Of a stretch of DNA of 64,000 bases, positions 63,144-64,000 are shown piece after piece. This DNA comes from Cladorrhinum sp. PSN259 (taxonomy: Eukaryota > Ascomycota > Sordariomycetes > Sordariales > Podosporaceae): the NCBI GenBank assembly GCA_033725935.1, contig MU867092.1:372001-436000 (forward strand), in the 5' to 3' direction. How positions within the stretch are numbered: position 1 is the stretch's first letter; the number at the start of each line of letters is the position of its first letter. The notes beneath the pieces are model-generated. The model was not told the origin of the DNA. It worked only from the letters and a program-made list of their open reading frames with translations, and did no database searches. Position numbers and translations under genes: made by a program.

Positions 63144-64000
63144 ATGGATGACGACGTCAAGGACGGGGAGAACACCAAGACGGCCAATCAAGCTTGGAGA
63201 AGGAGGCCTCGCAAGTTCGCTCCAAAGTCAAGATTAGGCTGCAAAACTTGCAAGTAAGTTTTTCCATACCGGCAAGGCGATTACATCTGTTCAATACTCA
63301 ATAACTGACACTCAAACTTGGGTGCAATTCTCAGAATTAGACGAGTCAAATGCGATCTGTCTCAGCCTTCATGCTTGAAATGCAAGTCCACCGGGCGCAT
63401 CTGCGACGGTTACAGTGAGATGCTCCCAGCGACCAAGACCGAGCTTGGTTCGGGACATTATTCCAAAGACATCGCCAAGAACCGCCCCAGTCTCATGTTG
63501 CAGAACCTCGGTCCCTTTATGGTCTTGCCGGTGACTGGGCCAGCCCAGGAAGAGGCAATGTCTTTTTTCGAGTATATTTCAATCAAGGATCTGAGCGAAT
63601 ACCACATCTCCGAATCGTGGCGGAAGACACTCATGTACTTTTCGCAAACAGTGCCCTCGGTGCGGTATGCCGCCGTTGCTCTGGCCTTGGCCCACCGAAG
63701 CTACCTGGACCACACTACTGGCCGTCTGAACCCACCGAGGGACTGGCTACCGGGCGAGGCTCCCTTGGTTTACTACAATCGAGCCATCCAACTTGTTCTG
63801 AACCAGGCAACTGGTGACGACACGGAAATAACAGCCATTACCCTTATGGTCTGCTATCTCTTCGTCTGCTTTGATCAACTAACGGGCAACTACGTACAAG
63901 CAATGAAGCACCTACGAGGAGGCGTGGAGCTCTCGCGCAACAGGGACAATTCTGTACTCAACAAGAACAATACATATGACGACGTCGCTAAAACCTCCGG
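63144..64000 (+). CDS. Zn2Cys6 transcription factor, 5' part (cut by window edge)
   Basis: Exon 1 (63144-63253) and exon 2 (63335 onward, open at 64000) flank an 81-bp intron inside the zinc cluster. The cluster reads CKTCKIRRVKCD...CLKCKSTGRICDG, that is C-x2-C-x6-C-x6-C-x2-C-x6-C, preceded by a basic stretch (RRRPRKFAPKSRLG). The following 200 residues resemble the fungal-specific middle homology region (FFEYISIKDLSEY; YAAVALALAHRSYLD; ITLMVCYLFVCFDQLTGNY). It binds DNA as a dimer of zinc clusters in this class. The neighbouring S33 hydrolase is a candidate target by position only. Confidence 0.92.

Noticed and set aside
1..64000. A single large biosynthetic gene cluster running from the NRPS
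   Set aside because: The next genes are CorA-like and decayed; the monooxygenase, MFS and GMC genes are 20-58 kb away and separated by unrelated genes.
1..64000. A Starship-type giant element or other autonomous transposon
   Set aside because: No tyrosine recombinase (captain), transposase, integrase or reverse transcriptase was recognised in any frame.
1..64000. tRNA, rRNA or CRISPR features
   Set aside because: No cloverleaf with matching T-loop, no ribosomal sequence, and no regularly spaced repeats with unique spacers; the arrays present are contiguous tandem repeats.

Overview
The window reads as nuclear DNA of a filamentous ascomycete (Pezizomycotina; the gene mix suggests Sordariomycetes, which is inference). 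The basis is that most multi-exon genes have short GT-AG introns (about 45-140 bp, often with CTRAY-like branch sites), and the families include fungal ones: HET, Clr5-ankyrin, Zn2Cys6, fungal GMC oxidoreductases, an NRPS and GH11/GH115 enzymes. No tRNA, rRNA or CRISPR array was recognised. There is one 10-N assembly gap (22951-22960) between long G and C homopolymers.

Layout. 0-4.4 kb: the 3' end of an NRPS with a shortened adenylation tail and a terminal condensation domain, then a three-exon CorA-like GMN membrane protein. 4.7-15 kb is a decayed, repeat-rich stretch: a GH115 glucuronidase pseudogene, a four-exon gene of unknown function abutting a TATC microsatellite, a small cysteine-rich secreted protein, a two-copy tandem repeat, an ankyrin remnant, an APH-family gene with one frameshift, and two copies of a dispersed repeat built around an imperfect palindrome (a third copy lies near 20.7 kb). 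15.3-22.0 kb: a Clr5-ankyrin protein, a small spliced gene and a broken Cys/His-rich gene. 23.6-28.1 kb: an intronless GC-rich flavin monooxygenase and a GH11 xylanase. 29.6-37.4 kb: HET protein, F-box-like protein, a DUF1992/DnaJC28-type mitochondrial protein whose last codons have been tandemly duplicated into a 4 x 76 bp array, and an MFS transporter. 37.6-47.2 kb: a GMC oxidoreductase, a three-exon membrane protein, a second CorA-like protein and a disordered protein. 48.7-54.0 kb: an intronless trypsin-fold protease fused to five W-x-D-G-E repeats, an inverted-repeat element full of AACCGTT motifs and microsatellites, and a seven-exon secreted NlpC/P60 protein. 56.0-64.0 kb: a second GMC oxidoreductase, a repeat-rich spacer, and an S33 alpha/beta-hydrolase divergent from a Zn2Cys6 regulator cut by the window edge.

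The genes do not form one obvious pathway. Themes are secretion (xylanase, protease, NlpC/P60, cysteine-rich protein, two GMC enzymes, S33 peptidase), self/non-self or signalling-type genes (HET, Clr5-ankyrin, APH), and decay of accessory genes. The most notable items are the protease-repeat fusion, the NlpC/P60 protein with duplicated cysteine modules, the duplicated gene tail next to its parent, the PhzS-like monooxygenase, and the small repeat families. Exon boundaries were worked out by hand from splice signals and checked for an intact reading frame; where the frame did not close, the entry says so.
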